Shown here one piece after another: positions 1 to 9,950 of a stretch of 64,000 nt of DNA (position 1 is the first letter of the stretch; each line of letters begins with the position of its first letter). The position numbers were made by a program, and so were the translations under genes. The DNA comes from Rummeliibacillus pycnus (GTDB lineage: Bacteria > Bacillota > Bacilli > Bacillales_A > Planococcaceae). The notes beneath the pieces are model-generated. The model was not told the DNA's origin and did no database searches. It saw only the letters and a program-made list of their open reading frames with translations. The stretch lies in contig NZ_KZ614145.1 in assembly GCF_002884495.1 (NCBI RefSeq), forward strand, positions 1,502,423-1,566,422, written 5' to 3'.

Positions 1-681
1 TAAAAATGCAAAGTAATTTCTCTTTTCATCTCTTGGGAATACACTTTCAAAATGATACATGGACAGACCTACAATTACTCCAAATCCTACATCTATTCCT
101 GCTAAAGCTATAATCGTTGCATTGATAGATAGAAACTGAAATAACACAAAACTTACGACTAAAGCCACCAATACACCAATAGCAAAACCTCGTACAATAC
201 GTTTATAATCTTTTAATGCGGATAATAAAACGTTTTGAAGCCAAATAATGATTAACTCTATGAAAAACAGATACGAAACTAATTTATACCAAATACTTTC
301 TTGGATATCGTATAAAAACAACACTGCAAGTAGTCCGCCAATTGGAAGAACAATTATAAGAACGCCATAAAAAGAGGAAATAATCTGTTCATATTTTTTT
401 TGGAAAATTAAATCTGCTATAAATCTCGTAACAATCATTGAAAATCCAGATGTTAATATAATTGAAAAAACAAAGCAATAGACCATCGTCCCAACAAATA
501 ATTCATTATCCAAATAGGAACTATTTTTTGCCTTCAACATCATTTGTTCACCAAACAGTAAAATAAGACATAAAATCATCGGTCCAATTGTCGTCATTGA
601 AGAATAGACATATGCTTTGACATTTTGAACTATTCCATCTTCACGATATAACTTACGAAGTTCAAAACCTATTCCTGCCAT
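1..681 (-). CDS. pelG: PelG-like polysaccharide flippase, partial (C-terminus beyond window)
   Basis: Only the first 227 codons are present; the gene runs off the left edge. The start ATG at 679-681 follows an AGGAGGTGAG ribosome site inside the end of pelF. The protein opens MAGIGFELRKLYREDG, the typical start of PelG, the Wzx/MATE-like inner-membrane carrier thought to move the Pel polymer across the membrane. About six hydrophobic segments follow. As last gene of the visible pel operon it matches the D-E-A-F-G order known from Gram-positive Pel clusters. Family is clear; the C-terminal half cannot be judged. Confidence 0.9.
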   Translation of the reverse strand, partial: MAGIGFELRKLYREDGIVQNVKAYVYSSMTTIGPMILCLILLFGEQMMLKAKNSSYLDNELFVGTMVYCFVFSIILTSGFSMIVTRFIADLIFQKKYEQIISSFYGVLIIVLPIGGLLAVLFLYDIQESIWYKLVSYLFFIELIIIWLQNVLLSALKDYKRIVRGFAIGVLVALVVSFVLFQFLSINATIIALAGIDVGFGVIVGLSMYHFESVFPRDEKRNYFAFL

Positions 682-683
682 TC

Positions 684-2099
684 TTACTCACCTCCTAACA
701 ATTGATACAATTGACGATAGCTTGAAATAAATTCATTCCGCTTATAATTAACTTTTACTCTTTCAAAACCACTTTGACCAAATTGTTCTCTCAGTTTTTG
801 ATCTTTACAAAGCTTGAGGATATTATTTGCTATTTCTTCATAGTGCATAACAGGAGTGATAAAACCTGCTTGACCATACCGATCATCTGGTCCCCCCATA
901 AGAAGCTCTTTACATCCGCCAACATTTGTACAAACAAATGGCTTTGCGCAAGCTAAACCTTCCAATATCGCTAATGGTTGTCCTTCACTAATACTTGTTA
1001 AAAGGAAAAAATCTATTCTACCTAAATAATCTTTTATTTGAACCATGCCTGTAAAAATAATATGCTTGATACCCATTTCATCTACCATTCTCAAACATTC
1101 GTTATAATATGTAGGATCTTCTTCAACGGGCCCCATTATATAGAGTTCAACATTTGGAATCTCTTTTTCTACTAATGCAAAACTTTGAATCATTGTTTTA
1201 ATATCTTTAATCGGTACAACACGTACAATAGCACCAATTCGAATAACTCCATCATCAGGTATTGACTTAAGATCTTGATAATCAGTAATTTCTACACCAT
1301 TCGGAATAATTCGAATCTTTTCCTCAGGGCATCCTAATTCCACCTCTATCTCCTTATTTCGATTGAATAATGTGATAACTTGATCAGCTGCAGTATAAAT
1401 AGAGCCAGAAAGTGTATAAAAATAATTGATCCATAAATCTTTAAAATAACCCTTTACCCAATCCGCTTTAATAATTTCCTCTTCTCTCTCTCGAGAATAA
1501 ATACCGTGTTCGGTTAACAATAGCGGCTTATTATGCAAATGTTTTGCTAATGCTCCAATCACACCAGCATACCCTGTAGAAACAGCGTGATATATGTCTG
1601 CTTGCGGTATTTCATGCCGGATCGTCGACAACAGTGGTAATAACATGGAACTGATTGTCCAAAATAGCTCTGTAAACGGTACTTGTGAGTATTCATTTTT
1701 CCCCAAATGCTCTACTAGATCAAAGTAATCCTTGCTGGTTAAAAATTCTCCAACACTTGTAAACTCCTTACTTCGAATCAAGTCAAATAAATCATTCCAA
1801 TTGACAATGTGATTACTACTTAATAGTGATATTAAACTTTCTTTTTGTTGTGAAGAAAGATTGTACCTCTTTCCCCACTTCTTTTTTTCAAACAGATATT
1901 CATCTAAAAATATCTCTTTAATTTCTACTAAATTAGATGGTAAATCATATTTAAATTTTCCTTTTTGTTTTGTCTCCGCTCCTATGGCATAAATAATAAA
2001 TTCGTGTTCTTTCATCGATGACATGAGTCCATGTATCCAGCTCGAAACACCACCAGTGACATAAGGATAAGATCCTTCAGCAATCAAACATATGCGCAC
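684..2099 (-). CDS. pelF: PelF-like GT4 glycosyltransferase
   Basis: A 471-residue cytosolic glycosyltransferase that polymerises the Pel polysaccharide from UDP-sugars. The N-terminus reads VRICLIAEGSYPYVTGG, the PelF signature, and the C-terminal half has a GT-B/GT4 fold with a GQPLAILEGLACAKP nucleotide-sugar motif. I choose the GTG at 2099 because it lies one base after the pelA-like stop, has a GGGGGA site upstream and gives the usual family length. An in-frame ATG at 2147 would add 16 residues unlike the family. Translationally coupled on both sides. Confidence 0.93.
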   Translation of the reverse strand: MRICLIAEGSYPYVTGGVSSWIHGLMSSMKEHEFIIYAIGAETKQKGKFKYDLPSNLVEIKEIFLDEYLFEKKKWGKRYNLSSQQKESLISLLSSNHIVNWNDLFDLIRSKEFTSVGEFLTSKDYFDLVEHLGKNEYSQVPFTELFWTISSMLLPLLSTIRHEIPQADIYHAVSTGYAGVIGALAKHLHNKPLLLTEHGIYSREREEEIIKADWVKGYFKDLWINYFYTLSGSIYTAADQVITLFNRNKEIEVELGCPEEKIRIIPNGVEITDYQDLKSIPDDGVIRIGAIVRVVPIKDIKTMIQSFALVEKEIPNVELYIMGPVEEDPTYYNECLRMVDEMGIKHIIFTGMVQIKDYLGRIDFFLLTSISEGQPLAILEGLACAKPFVCTNVGGCKELLMGGPDDRYGQAGFITPVMHYEEIANNILKLCKDQKLREQFGQSGFERVKVNYKRNEFISSYRQLYQLLGGE

Positions 2100-2100
2100 T

Positions 2101-3942
2101 TTAGGATTCCCCCAAATCAATTTTAAATTTAGCTTCTTTTGCCTCAATTAAGTAAGTATTCGTATCAATTTTTGTTGCTTCACAATGATGCAATCTTTTA
2201 ATCTTTTTATCAGATCGAAGAACATAATATAAATTTGGAACATAGTTTGTAATATTTCCTTCAATACTATTTTCAGTATTTGACCAATTCACTTGTGAAT
2301 TTAGAGTTTTAGCCACATATAACGCGCCCTCTGTTGAAGTCATTGGACGTACCCATGGATATGTATTTTTCACTCTGGCCATAAAATTTTCATATTTCTC
2401 ATACATTTCCTTCCATCCAAGATTATTACTTCTATCGGCACTTATGATGTCGTCCGGATGTACAAAGTGAGAGAATAATCCTAATCCAGTCATTGTATTT
2501 GCTTCTGCCCAACGATCGAAGTCACGTTCAAAGTAACCAGATGTAATACGAGGCATTTCTATTACCCCATCTTGTGCAATTTCAAATTCTTGAATATACG
2601 ATAATCCTGTTATATCTTCTGCATAAAGTGAACTAATGACTGTTAAATCAGGCCAAGCTCCCTTCAATGCTTGTCTTCCTTCTTGCGACAGCACGTTAGA
2701 AGGTGGGATATAAGCTGTCACTTTGTAATTAGGAAATGCACTTTTCGAATAAGCAAGAAGCTCCTGAATCGATTTAGACATATCCCCCTCATTCCGCCAA
2801 GAGTTGTAGCCAAATGATTCTGATACGCGAGAGTCAAGCGTTAAAGATTGATGATTAAATCCATGGAATCCTATTTCTCCACCGCTTTTTAATAGTTCAC
2901 GGCCAAACCCAATTAAATAGTGTCGATCCTTATCTTCAGTATTACTAAAAGGTGGGGTTACATTGTCACTATAAGATTCAATGACTCCTCCGGTATATTT
3001 CAAATCGTACTTTTTAGCAATCTTAAGCATATTTGGCCACCAAATTTCACTAAAAAAAGTGGGAATATCCCGTTTATACTCTTTATAAATGAGAGCGTTC
3101 TTCCCTTTAGGAACCGGAGCCGGAAAATCGTCAATATAAAATAACTTTGCATTAAATACTGAGTATATAAAATTGGGTTCTAATAAACTTATCGCCCCTG
3201 TTATAATCCCCCTACTAATTTTTTCTTGTAAAATGGTTCCATTAAATAACATAAATGCACCATCACCATATTTATTTTTCCATAATAGAGGGGTTCCATC
3301 TACACTCTCGGCAAGCAAATCTGCATCATCATTAAGGTCCACACTTATTGAATCATTCGTTATAAAGTCATCGTTAATATGAAGTCCTTTTTCTCCTATT
3401 AAGACATTTGAAACTAGATGAATCCCTTTTGTATGCACATAATTACCAAATCCAGAAATCCCTAGCTTTCGATAAAGAATTTGATAGCTAGTATCTTCAT
3501 CAAGTGTTGACATTATAAAGATATAACCACCATGAAAAACATATTGTTCAATCTCCTCAACTGTTCCAATATCTTTTAAATGATCCGTTGTTAGGATTAT
3601 TGCTTTACAGTCACTAATAACACTTTTTTCTTTATTGATATTGATCTCAGTAACTTTTTTCTTCATATATTCAAGAGATTTCTGAGCATTTTCTCTTAAT
3701 TTGTTGCTGTAATCATCTTCTGCATTGTATAAAATACAATAGCTTTTTCCAGATGAGGCTGTTTCATTTAATTGACGATTTGTACTAGCTGTTAAAATGT
3801 CATCTCGTTGTTCAATTAAATGTTTATTTTCTTGAGATTTTAGGACAAATTGTGAGCGAGATATCTGTAGTATCAATCCACATAAAAATACAATGGAGAT
3901 AATGATATAAACTTTTTTATAATAATTCCCTTTTAGACGCAT
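2101..3942 (-). CDS. pelA: PelA-like membrane-anchored polysaccharide deacetylase (DUF2194-like)
   Basis: About 613 residues: one N-terminal membrane anchor (about 10-30), a Rossmann-like domain (about 65-170), then a polysaccharide-deacetylase-type domain with metal/active-site motifs YIDDFPAP (272-278), GFHGFNH (360-366) and SHFVHPDD. Numbering is from the first ATG at 3948; the third-codon ATG (3942) is better spaced from GGAGG. By family knowledge it partly de-N-acetylates Pel outside the membrane. No glycoside-hydrolase domain is present, unlike Gram-negative PelA and like the deacetylase-only PelA of Bacillus. It overlaps pelE by 26 bp. Confidence 0.85.
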   Translation of the reverse strand: MRLKGNYYKKVYIIISIVFLCGLILQISRSQFVLKSQENKHLIEQRDDILTASTNRQLNETASSGKSYCILYNAEDDYSNKLRENAQKSLEYMKKKVTEININKEKSVISDCKAIILTTDHLKDIGTVEEIEQYVFHGGYIFIMSTLDEDTSYQILYRKLGISGFGNYVHTKGIHLVSNVLIGEKGLHINDDFITNDSISVDLNDDADLLAESVDGTPLLWKNKYGDGAFMLFNGTILQEKISRGIITGAISLLEPNFIYSVFNAKLFYIDDFPAPVPKGKNALIYKEYKRDIPTFFSEIWWPNMLKIAKKYDLKYTGGVIESYSDNVTPPFSNTEDKDRHYLIGFGRELLKSGGEIGFHGFNHQSLTLDSRVSESFGYNSWRNEGDMSKSIQELLAYSKSAFPNYKVTAYIPPSNVLSQEGRQALKGAWPDLTVISSLYAEDITGLSYIQEFEIAQDGVIEMPRITSGYFERDFDRWAEANTMTGLGLFSHFVHPDDIISADRSNNLGWKEMYEKYENFMARVKNTYPWVRPMTSTEGALYVAKTLNSQVNWSNTENSIEGNITNYVPNLYYVLRSDKKIKRLHHCEATKIDTNTYLIEAKEAKFKIDLGES

Positions 3943-4834
3943 ATTCATTACCTCCCGTCCAATATCTAACTATTGTGAGAGCACGATTAGAAAATTTGAT
4001 AGTTGAACTCATTAATTCTTCTAAAATTTGTTCCATTTTTCTCTTAGACTTTGTCTCATAGTAAACATTCAATAAACTTATATACGAATTTTCTATGTTT
4101 GGGTACTTCTGTAAGTACTTCAAACCTGTTTCTTCAGCTGCATTGTATTCATGTAGTTCCAATTCAACTCTTATTTTTTCTTCAAATGTAAGTGGATCTC
4201 CATTATTACTGTCAATCATTTTCTTTAGGACGTGAATATATGTATATTTAAACTTTCTTAAGGTTAGTTCGTCCAAAAAACCGCTTCTCATATATTCTTT
4301 CAATACTTGTGCATAAGATTTTGCTATATCAAGGTCTTGTGGATTTTTTTCAAATTCTACTGAAAAAGTTTGCATCGATAAAGTTAACTTTCTTTTCACT
4401 TCTAACACTGCTGTTACTGCAAAGTGTGAAGTTTCAGTATCTTCATTCAAAACAGCCATTTTAATTACATCCATGTACTGTATTGCGTCTTTCTTTAATA
4501 CATCCAACATCGCTTTTCTTCTTGATGCGTAATCGCTGACAATTAATGCTTCCTCAATCGGAATAATATTTAATTCCTTTTCTCTTTCAATTTTTTCCTT
4601 CTTAGATAAAATCTCAATTGGAATATCTTCATTTTGTTTTTTCATATACTCCCCAAATTCTATCCCTCTATTCTTAAACATTTTTTTTGACCAAATTATA
4701 GGTAAAAACCAACCAATAATAGGAACAAAGGAAATAACCAACATTTTTAATAGCCATTCCTTTTTATTGTTTTGTGAGATGAAAACAAGAAGGGCAGCAG
4801 ACAATACCTCATATATGATGTAAAGAAATATCAT
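3917..4834 (-). CDS. pelE: PelE-like membrane TPR protein
   Basis: A 305-residue protein with two N-terminal membrane segments (about 2-19 and 29-48) and a helical, TPR-like C-terminal part (about 150-290). PelE is the scaffold of the inner-membrane Pel synthase, linking PelD, PelF and PelG. Sequence conservation in this family is low, so the call rests on size, two-TM plus TPR layout and its place between pelD and the deacetylase. The start ATG lies just after the galE-pelD stop with a GAAGGGGAG site. Confidence 0.75.
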   Translation of the reverse strand: MIFLYIIYEVLSAALLVFISQNNKKEWLLKMLVISFVPIIGWFLPIIWSKKMFKNRGIEFGEYMKKQNEDIPIEILSKKEKIEREKELNIIPIEEALIVSDYASRRKAMLDVLKKDAIQYMDVIKMAVLNEDTETSHFAVTAVLEVKRKLTLSMQTFSVEFEKNPQDLDIAKSYAQVLKEYMRSGFLDELTLRKFKYTYIHVLKKMIDSNNGDPLTFEEKIRVELELHEYNAAEETGLKYLQKYPNIENSYISLLNVYYETKSKRKMEQILEELMSSTIKFSNRALTIVRYWTGGNEYASKRELL

Positions 4835-4835
4835 T

Positions 4836-7019
4836 TTATATCTCCCCTTCTAGCAACTTCATGTGAATACCCACCTGATTAAATCTTGATACCACGATCT
4901 GAGCATCCTCTATTGTTGTATTTGATAGAAGCACAGCAATATGATTATTTTCCAACTGACCAATATAATCTGTTTCCCTTAATAGACTAAAAAGTTTACT
5001 CGAATAAGCCATTATCTGTTTTTCAACATAAGTTGTTTCAAGTATCACAAATGGCATATTGTGTTTTTCTTTTGCCTCTTTCTTACTATCTAAAATTACT
5101 TTAAATATCTCTTGCTTTAATATATTTGTGTTTGGAATAAAACGATTCCCTTCCGTCGCATCAATATAACTTAGTGCTTTGTCTAATGCTGCTCCAGCAA
5201 GATCTGTCGTAACTTTAAAGAGATTTTCGTGATACAGTGAAAACTTCTCAAATTCCAATTCATCTATCGTAATAACAGCAGAAATTTCGTTATTATGATA
5301 GACTGGGGCTGCCATTAAAGGCGAATTCGGCAATAATTCTTTATTCACAAACACTTTATCGTATTTAAGAATATATTGAACAAATTCAGATTGCTCTACT
5401 TTTATCGAGTTAATGATAGGTGTCTCTGTATAATTGGAATTGGCAACTAGTCTCAAAAATGACTGATGTTTATTGAATACATATATGGAAACGATTTTTG
5501 CACCCATTATTTCTTGTACAACATTCACCGTACTCGAAAAAACCTTTTCAGGTTCTAAGTCATCTAGTTTTTTTACAATGGAATATATTTTTCCAAAGCT
5601 ATCTTCACTATTTAGCAAACGTAATTGTAATTCATCTTTAACTTCTCTTATTTCCTTATGAATACCATCCAAAAATCCATAGCGTTGTTCAAGTTCTTCA
5701 ATTTTTTGGTGTTGTTCTTGAAGCTTATTCGATTTACGTTGAACTGAATACCCAACAACTAATCCTACTGATAGGAAAAGAGCTACTTGGAAAAAGAAGG
5801 AGGTATCATAAAGTAAAGAAACAAATTCACGCCCTTCTATCAATTTTTCTACAATTAACAATCCAATTGACAAACCTACTGACAAAATGGACTGTTTACT
5901 ACCGTAAATAACGCCCATAATCATAATATAAAAAACACTTATATCAATTGAATTTAATACGCTTAAATTATCTGATAATACGAGCCAAGCGATTATAAAA
6001 AAAATAAAGATATTTTCTATATATGCTTTGAATGGTTTAATCCAGTGAATAAAATCTGATGATTTCTTGACTTCTTCTGCAGCACTAGCAGCAACCTCTT
6101 GTTCTGCTTGGTATTCTAGTGCCCATTGATATGTAAGTTCTAACCCTTGTTTCATATCATACATTGGACTCCAGTCGAGTTCATTCTTTACTTTTGTATT
6201 GCATAGTACAGATTTATAAATATCCCCTTCTCTTTCTGAGAGATGTTGAAACTCGATCTCACCATGAATCATTTTAAGTATATTAACTAATTCATTGACA
6301 CTTGTTTCAGTATTTGTTGATAGATTAAACACCCCACTGATCGTCGAGTTTGATGCTCTATAAATCGCATCTGCTACATCAGCAACGAAGATAAAATCTC
6401 TCGTTTGCTCCCCATCTCCCAATATGTGAAGTGGCTTATTCTGTATTGTGTTGTTTGTAAATATAGAAACCACACCACCCTCACCTATACTATTTTGTCT
6501 AGGACCATACACATTAGCAAAACGGAAACATACACTATCAAACCCATACATTTCTCGCCACTTTTGACAATAAGATTCTCCTACCCATTTACTGATTCCA
6601 TATGGAGAAATAGGTGAACAAGTTTCATCTTCTTTTAAAGGTAAATGTTCATTCAATCCATAGACGGCAGCAGATGAGGCAAAAATAAACTTCTTGACCT
6701 TATATTTTTTAGAAAGAGTTAACATATTGACTAATCCAACCACATTGGATGATGTATCTGCTCTTGGATTAGCAAATGACTTTGTCACACTTACTTGTGC
6801 AGCCAGATGAACTACCACATCAAATTGAACGGCTTTAAATATTTCTTCGCACTTAGTATCTTCTACTGAAAGATTATAGCTTTTATGTTTAAATGAAATG
6901 TTATTCTTATTTCCAGTTAGTAAGTTATCAATGATAAAAACATCATAATCTTCTTTGTAAAATCGATCTGCAACATGCGAACCGATAAATCCATACCCAC
7001 CTGTTATTAATACCCGCAT
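4836..7019 (-). CDS. pelD: Fusion protein: UDP-sugar 4-epimerase (GalE-like) + PelD c-di-GMP receptor
   Basis: One uninterrupted 727-residue frame. Residues 1-305 form an extended SDR epimerase: GGYGFIG (7-13) for NAD, catalytic Y140 and K144 (YGISK). Residues 306-330 are a linker. Residues 335-425 hold about four membrane segments, followed by a short coiled coil (425-445), a GAF-like domain (about 480-615) and a degenerate GGDEF-like domain (about 630-725) with no GGDEF motif but an RETD sequence at 681-684. This fits the RxxD site by which PelD binds c-di-GMP; R712 could be the second arginine. The fusion would put precursor supply (UDP-GalNAc or UDP-Gal) at the synthase. It is the first gene of the pel operon. 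Confidence 0.88.
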   Translation of the reverse strand: MRVLITGGYGFIGSHVADRFYKEDYDVFIIDNLLTGNKNNISFKHKSYNLSVEDTKCEEIFKAVQFDVVVHLAAQVSVTKSFANPRADTSSNVVGLVNMLTLSKKYKVKKFIFASSAAVYGLNEHLPLKEDETCSPISPYGISKWVGESYCQKWREMYGFDSVCFRFANVYGPRQNSIGEGGVVSIFTNNTIQNKPLHILGDGEQTRDFIFVADVADAIYRASNSTISGVFNLSTNTETSVNELVNILKMIHGEIEFQHLSEREGDIYKSVLCNTKVKNELDWSPMYDMKQGLELTYQWALEYQAEQEVAASAAEEVKKSSDFIHWIKPFKAYIENIFIFFIIAWLVLSDNLSVLNSIDISVFYIMIMGVIYGSKQSILSVGLSIGLLIVEKLIEGREFVSLLYDTSFFFQVALFLSVGLVVGYSVQRKSNKLQEQHQKIEELEQRYGFLDGIHKEIREVKDELQLRLLNSEDSFGKIYSIVKKLDDLEPEKVFSSTVNVVQEIMGAKIVSIYVFNKHQSFLRLVANSNYTETPIINSIKVEQSEFVQYILKYDKVFVNKELLPNSPLMAAPVYHNNEISAVITIDELEFEKFSLYHENLFKVTTDLAGAALDKALSYIDATEGNRFIPNTNILKQEIFKVILDSKKEAKEKHNMPFVILETTYVEKQIMAYSSKLFSLLRETDYIGQLENNHIAVLLSNTTIEDAQIVVSRFNQVGIHMKLLEGEI

Positions 7020-7143
7020 TTTAAACCACCTTTCCTATTCAACCTGAATTTATTAATATATTTTTATAAAAATGTATAATTATAACAATTTTAGATAAGC
7101 AAATGTTAGATAATTTCCACATAAAATTGTTTCTATTAACAGT

Positions 7144-7185
7144 TATGATGGATATAGTTAAGTGAAATCACACATATCCATCATA
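7144..7185 (-). terminator. 12-bp perfect hairpin after the beta-helix gene
   Basis: TATGATGGATAT at 7144-7155 is perfectly complementary to 7174-7185, with an 18-nt loop, six bases after the beta-helix stop. There is no clear U-tract, so it may be a weak terminator or a processing or stability element that lets some transcription reach galE-pelD. Confidence 0.5.
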
Positions 7186-7190
7186 CAAAT

Positions 7191-8513
7191 TTAAGAATTA
7201 ATGTTTGGTTTAAACTCTGGCATAGTAAATATCTTAAAATAAACTTTGTTATTTTTAATTGTATTGCTTTTTTCTTTTTTGTTTATTGTCTGGATAAGAT
7301 TTGTTGTTTTATTAATATAAAATTTATTGTTCAAAAACTGATTCTCAGTGACGTGTTGTTGGAGGGTTATTTCTCCATACCCTTGAGATAATCGATCATT
7401 TAGTGTGAATTCATTTTCATTAATAATATTTTTATAAGCTCCTCCATTAGATACAGATGACCCTCCCATTATAATTCCAGCACCATTATTGTTAATAATC
7501 TTATTTTTTTCAACTGTTATATTACTTGTTGTTTTTCCCTGATTTTCACTGGCCAATTCAATTCCAAAATCATTTTTGTATACAAAGTTATTTTTTATCA
7601 AAATGTTAGTAGCGCCGTCTGCATAAATTCCTCCAGCAGCAAAACTTCCCTTATAAGCCGGATTCTTTTCAGAAGTATTATGATAAACTATGTTATTTGA
7701 GATGGTTCCATTTCTCGCTTGATCGATACAATCATCATTGCAAGCTTTATAAAAGCCCGCTACGTCAATCCCGATATTGTTATTATGATGAATTTTATTT
7801 TGGTTAATAAGGAATCCTTCAATATTACCGCTTAGCGTTAATGCTTCACTGCTACCTAAAGTTAAATGATGAATTTCATTATTTTGAATTGTAATATCAT
7901 GAATTGAATTAGAAGAATCCCCATAAAATTGGATTCCATGTGCATTTCCATTTATTGAATAATTTGATATATCATGAATATTATTATTTAGTATCTTTAT
8001 ATTACTACTACCTTCTCGTACAAGAATAGCTACAGGATACTGATTTGGATCATTTGTCGTAATATTCCTCATTTCAAAACCATTGATTACAATATAGTTT
8101 GAATTTTTCACATCAAAAAATGTACTATTTCCACTATCTCCTGCCATTTTTCCAGCATCAAGTATTGGATTTTCACCTGGATATGCTTTAAACGTAATAT
8201 CCCCTGCTTCTTTTGTTCCGGAGTTGTTAATTTTTACAAACTCTGAATAGATTCCTTCACGAACATATACCGTTTCACCAGCTTTTAGACTATTAGCCGC
8301 TTTCTGTATCGTTCTCCAAGGTGCATTAATTGTTCCTAAGTTTGAATCATCTCCATTTTCTGATACATAGAACAATTTAGAACTAGGACTATCAGCACTT
8401 GCTTCAGGATAACTAAACAAGAATAATAAAACACTCAATAACATGGCCTTTTTAAAAACATCTTCAAATAATCCATATCTTTTACAGGTAATAAAATTTT
8501 TTATTTTTTGCAT
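7191..8513 (-). CDS. Secreted right-handed parallel beta-helix protein
   Basis: About 440 residues. The start ATG at 8513 is chosen because AAGGAAGG lies five bases upstream; an upstream in-frame start would add eight residues. A long basic n-region precedes a hydrophobic segment (about 25-40) ending near ASA, so it is probably exported. The body has the pattern of a beta-helix: a DUF1565-type opening (LFYVSENGDDSNLGT), then repeated N-rich turns such as NNNIHDI, NNEIHHL and NNFVYKND. Such folds are common in polysaccharide lyases, epimerases and hydrolases. Directly upstream of the pel operon on the same strand, it could act on Pel; that is inference. No catalytic residues could be assigned. 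Confidence 0.8.
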   Translation of the reverse strand: MQKIKNFITCKRYGLFEDVFKKAMLLSVLLFLFSYPEASADSPSSKLFYVSENGDDSNLGTINAPWRTIQKAANSLKAGETVYVREGIYSEFVKINNSGTKEAGDITFKAYPGENPILDAGKMAGDSGNSTFFDVKNSNYIVINGFEMRNITTNDPNQYPVAILVREGSSNIKILNNNIHDISNYSINGNAHGIQFYGDSSNSIHDITIQNNEIHHLTLGSSEALTLSGNIEGFLINQNKIHHNNNIGIDVAGFYKACNDDCIDQARNGTISNNIVYHNTSEKNPAYKGSFAAGGIYADGATNILIKNNFVYKNDFGIELASENQGKTTSNITVEKNKIINNNGAGIIMGGSSVSNGGAYKNIINENEFTLNDRLSQGYGEITLQQHVTENQFLNNKFYINKTTNLIQTINKKEKSNTIKNNKVYFKIFTMPEFKPNINS

Positions 8514-8733
8514 TATAACCTTCCTTAGAAAACACAAGATAGTTATTTCTACTTAAACGGAAAATACAATCATTATATTTCATTAATTTATATGAAATTA
8601 GTTTGATTTTGTTCGCTTGATTAAATAATTTTACTCTTAATAAAGTACATAATTCCTTAAAAAATTACAAATAATTACTTAACAATTTTAATTTATCATT
8701 CTAAACAAATTCTGAACAATTTCCATATTCCCC

Positions 8734-9804
8734 TTATTTTTTATGAATTATCCGAAAGGACGTTTCTTCAAAATTCACAGTAGCAATCGAATATCCGTTA
8801 TTGAATGGAGATACTTTGTAATATTTATTTTTTAAAAGTGTAACTGCACCTCTTTTGTCGTATACTGCGTCAATTAATCTACCACTGTATATGCCGCCAA
8901 ATGCATAGCCTTCAGAAAACTCTTCAATTAAATTTTTTAGCTTAAAAAGGGTTTTTCTTGTTTTCAATGAAATATACCCCATGGAAATATGATTCTGTTC
9001 ATTTGTATATACATAAGGTGCTATCCCTTCATTTAAAGCTAAAACCTGATAATATTTTGTTTCAAGAATTTTTTTCCCTTTTGTATTAATCACACCATAA
9101 TAATAAGTAGTTCCTTTTTGAATAACCACTCTTGCAAAGTGATCTACAAAACTTTCTGCGTCGATATATGTATACGGAATAACCAGTTTACCAGACTTAT
9201 TAATGTAACCCCATTTCCCTTTATTTTTTACAGGTGCTAAGCCATTTTGGAACATGTACGCTTGCTCGAATTTTGCTGGAATAACTAATTTATTCTTACT
9301 ATTGACAAAGCCATATTGTTTACCAATTTTAACAGCTGTTAAACCTTCACCTACCGAATTTACTTCTTGATATTTTAACGGGATGACAACTTTCCCATTT
9401 TTATCAATAATACCCCATTTCCCTTTTTTTGCTACTTGCACATATCCATCGTGAAATGATGGAGCTACTTCATCGTATTGCGCACTAACTAGAAAGTCAC
9501 CATTTGTATTTATATAGCCCCATTTTCCATTATTTAAAACAGGTGCTAATCCTTCAGTAAAATTATGTGCTTCTTCAAAAATTGCTTTAATTGCCATATT
9601 TCCTTTCGAATCCATAAAGCCCCATTTTCCATTTACTTTCACAGCTACAAGTTTTGAGCCAAATGGTTGTACTACACAATCATATTCATCTACAGAATAA
9701 ATCTTACTTTCCGTTAATGTGAATGCATTTGCTGAAGTTACATCACAACTTATAATTGATAATATTAGAAAAAAAATAACTATAAATTTCCCAAGCAGTT
9801 TCAA
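8734..9804 (-). CDS. WG-repeat (KWGF/Y) surface protein, probable lipoprotein
   Basis: 356 residues from a TTG start with AGGAGGGG seven bases upstream. The N-terminus is a signal peptide with a possible lipobox ending in C20 (LSIISC). The rest is a series of WG repeats (GKWGFMDSKG, GKWGYINTNG, GKWGIIDKNG, KQYGFVNSKN, GKWGYINKSG and more divergent copies towards the C-terminus), each about 45-48 residues. WG-repeat proteins are usually surface or extracellular; their biochemical role is mostly unknown. It has a hairpin terminator upstream of it and appears to be its own unit. Confidence 0.85.
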   Translation of the reverse strand: MKLLGKFIVIFFLILSIISCDVTSANAFTLTESKIYSVDEYDCVVQPFGSKLVAVKVNGKWGFMDSKGNMAIKAIFEEAHNFTEGLAPVLNNGKWGYINTNGDFLVSAQYDEVAPSFHDGYVQVAKKGKWGIIDKNGKVVIPLKYQEVNSVGEGLTAVKIGKQYGFVNSKNKLVIPAKFEQAYMFQNGLAPVKNKGKWGYINKSGKLVIPYTYIDAESFVDHFARVVIQKGTTYYYGVINTKGKKILETKYYQVLALNEGIAPYVYTNEQNHISMGYISLKTRKTLFKLKNLIEEFSEGYAFGGIYSGRLIDAVYDKRGAVTLLKNKYYKVSPFNNGYSIATVNFEETSFRIIHKK

Positions 9805-9950
9805 AAATATCCCCTCCTATTCTTTTTAATATAATACAAATAATGTAATAATATAAGTCTAATAAATTTGTTTTGTGCACTTAAAACTCCTCATAATTCT
9901 ACCTATCCTATTTGAAATGAAGTTATTATTTATAACAAATCTAAAAGCAT

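Noticed and set aside
684-2147. Longer PelF from an upstream ATG
   Set aside because: The 16 extra residues overlap pelA in another frame, lack family similarity and have no better ribosome site than the GTG at 2099.
7020-7190. c-di-GMP riboswitch upstream of the pel operon
   Set aside because: No GEMM-type conserved core found; only a hairpin after the preceding gene.
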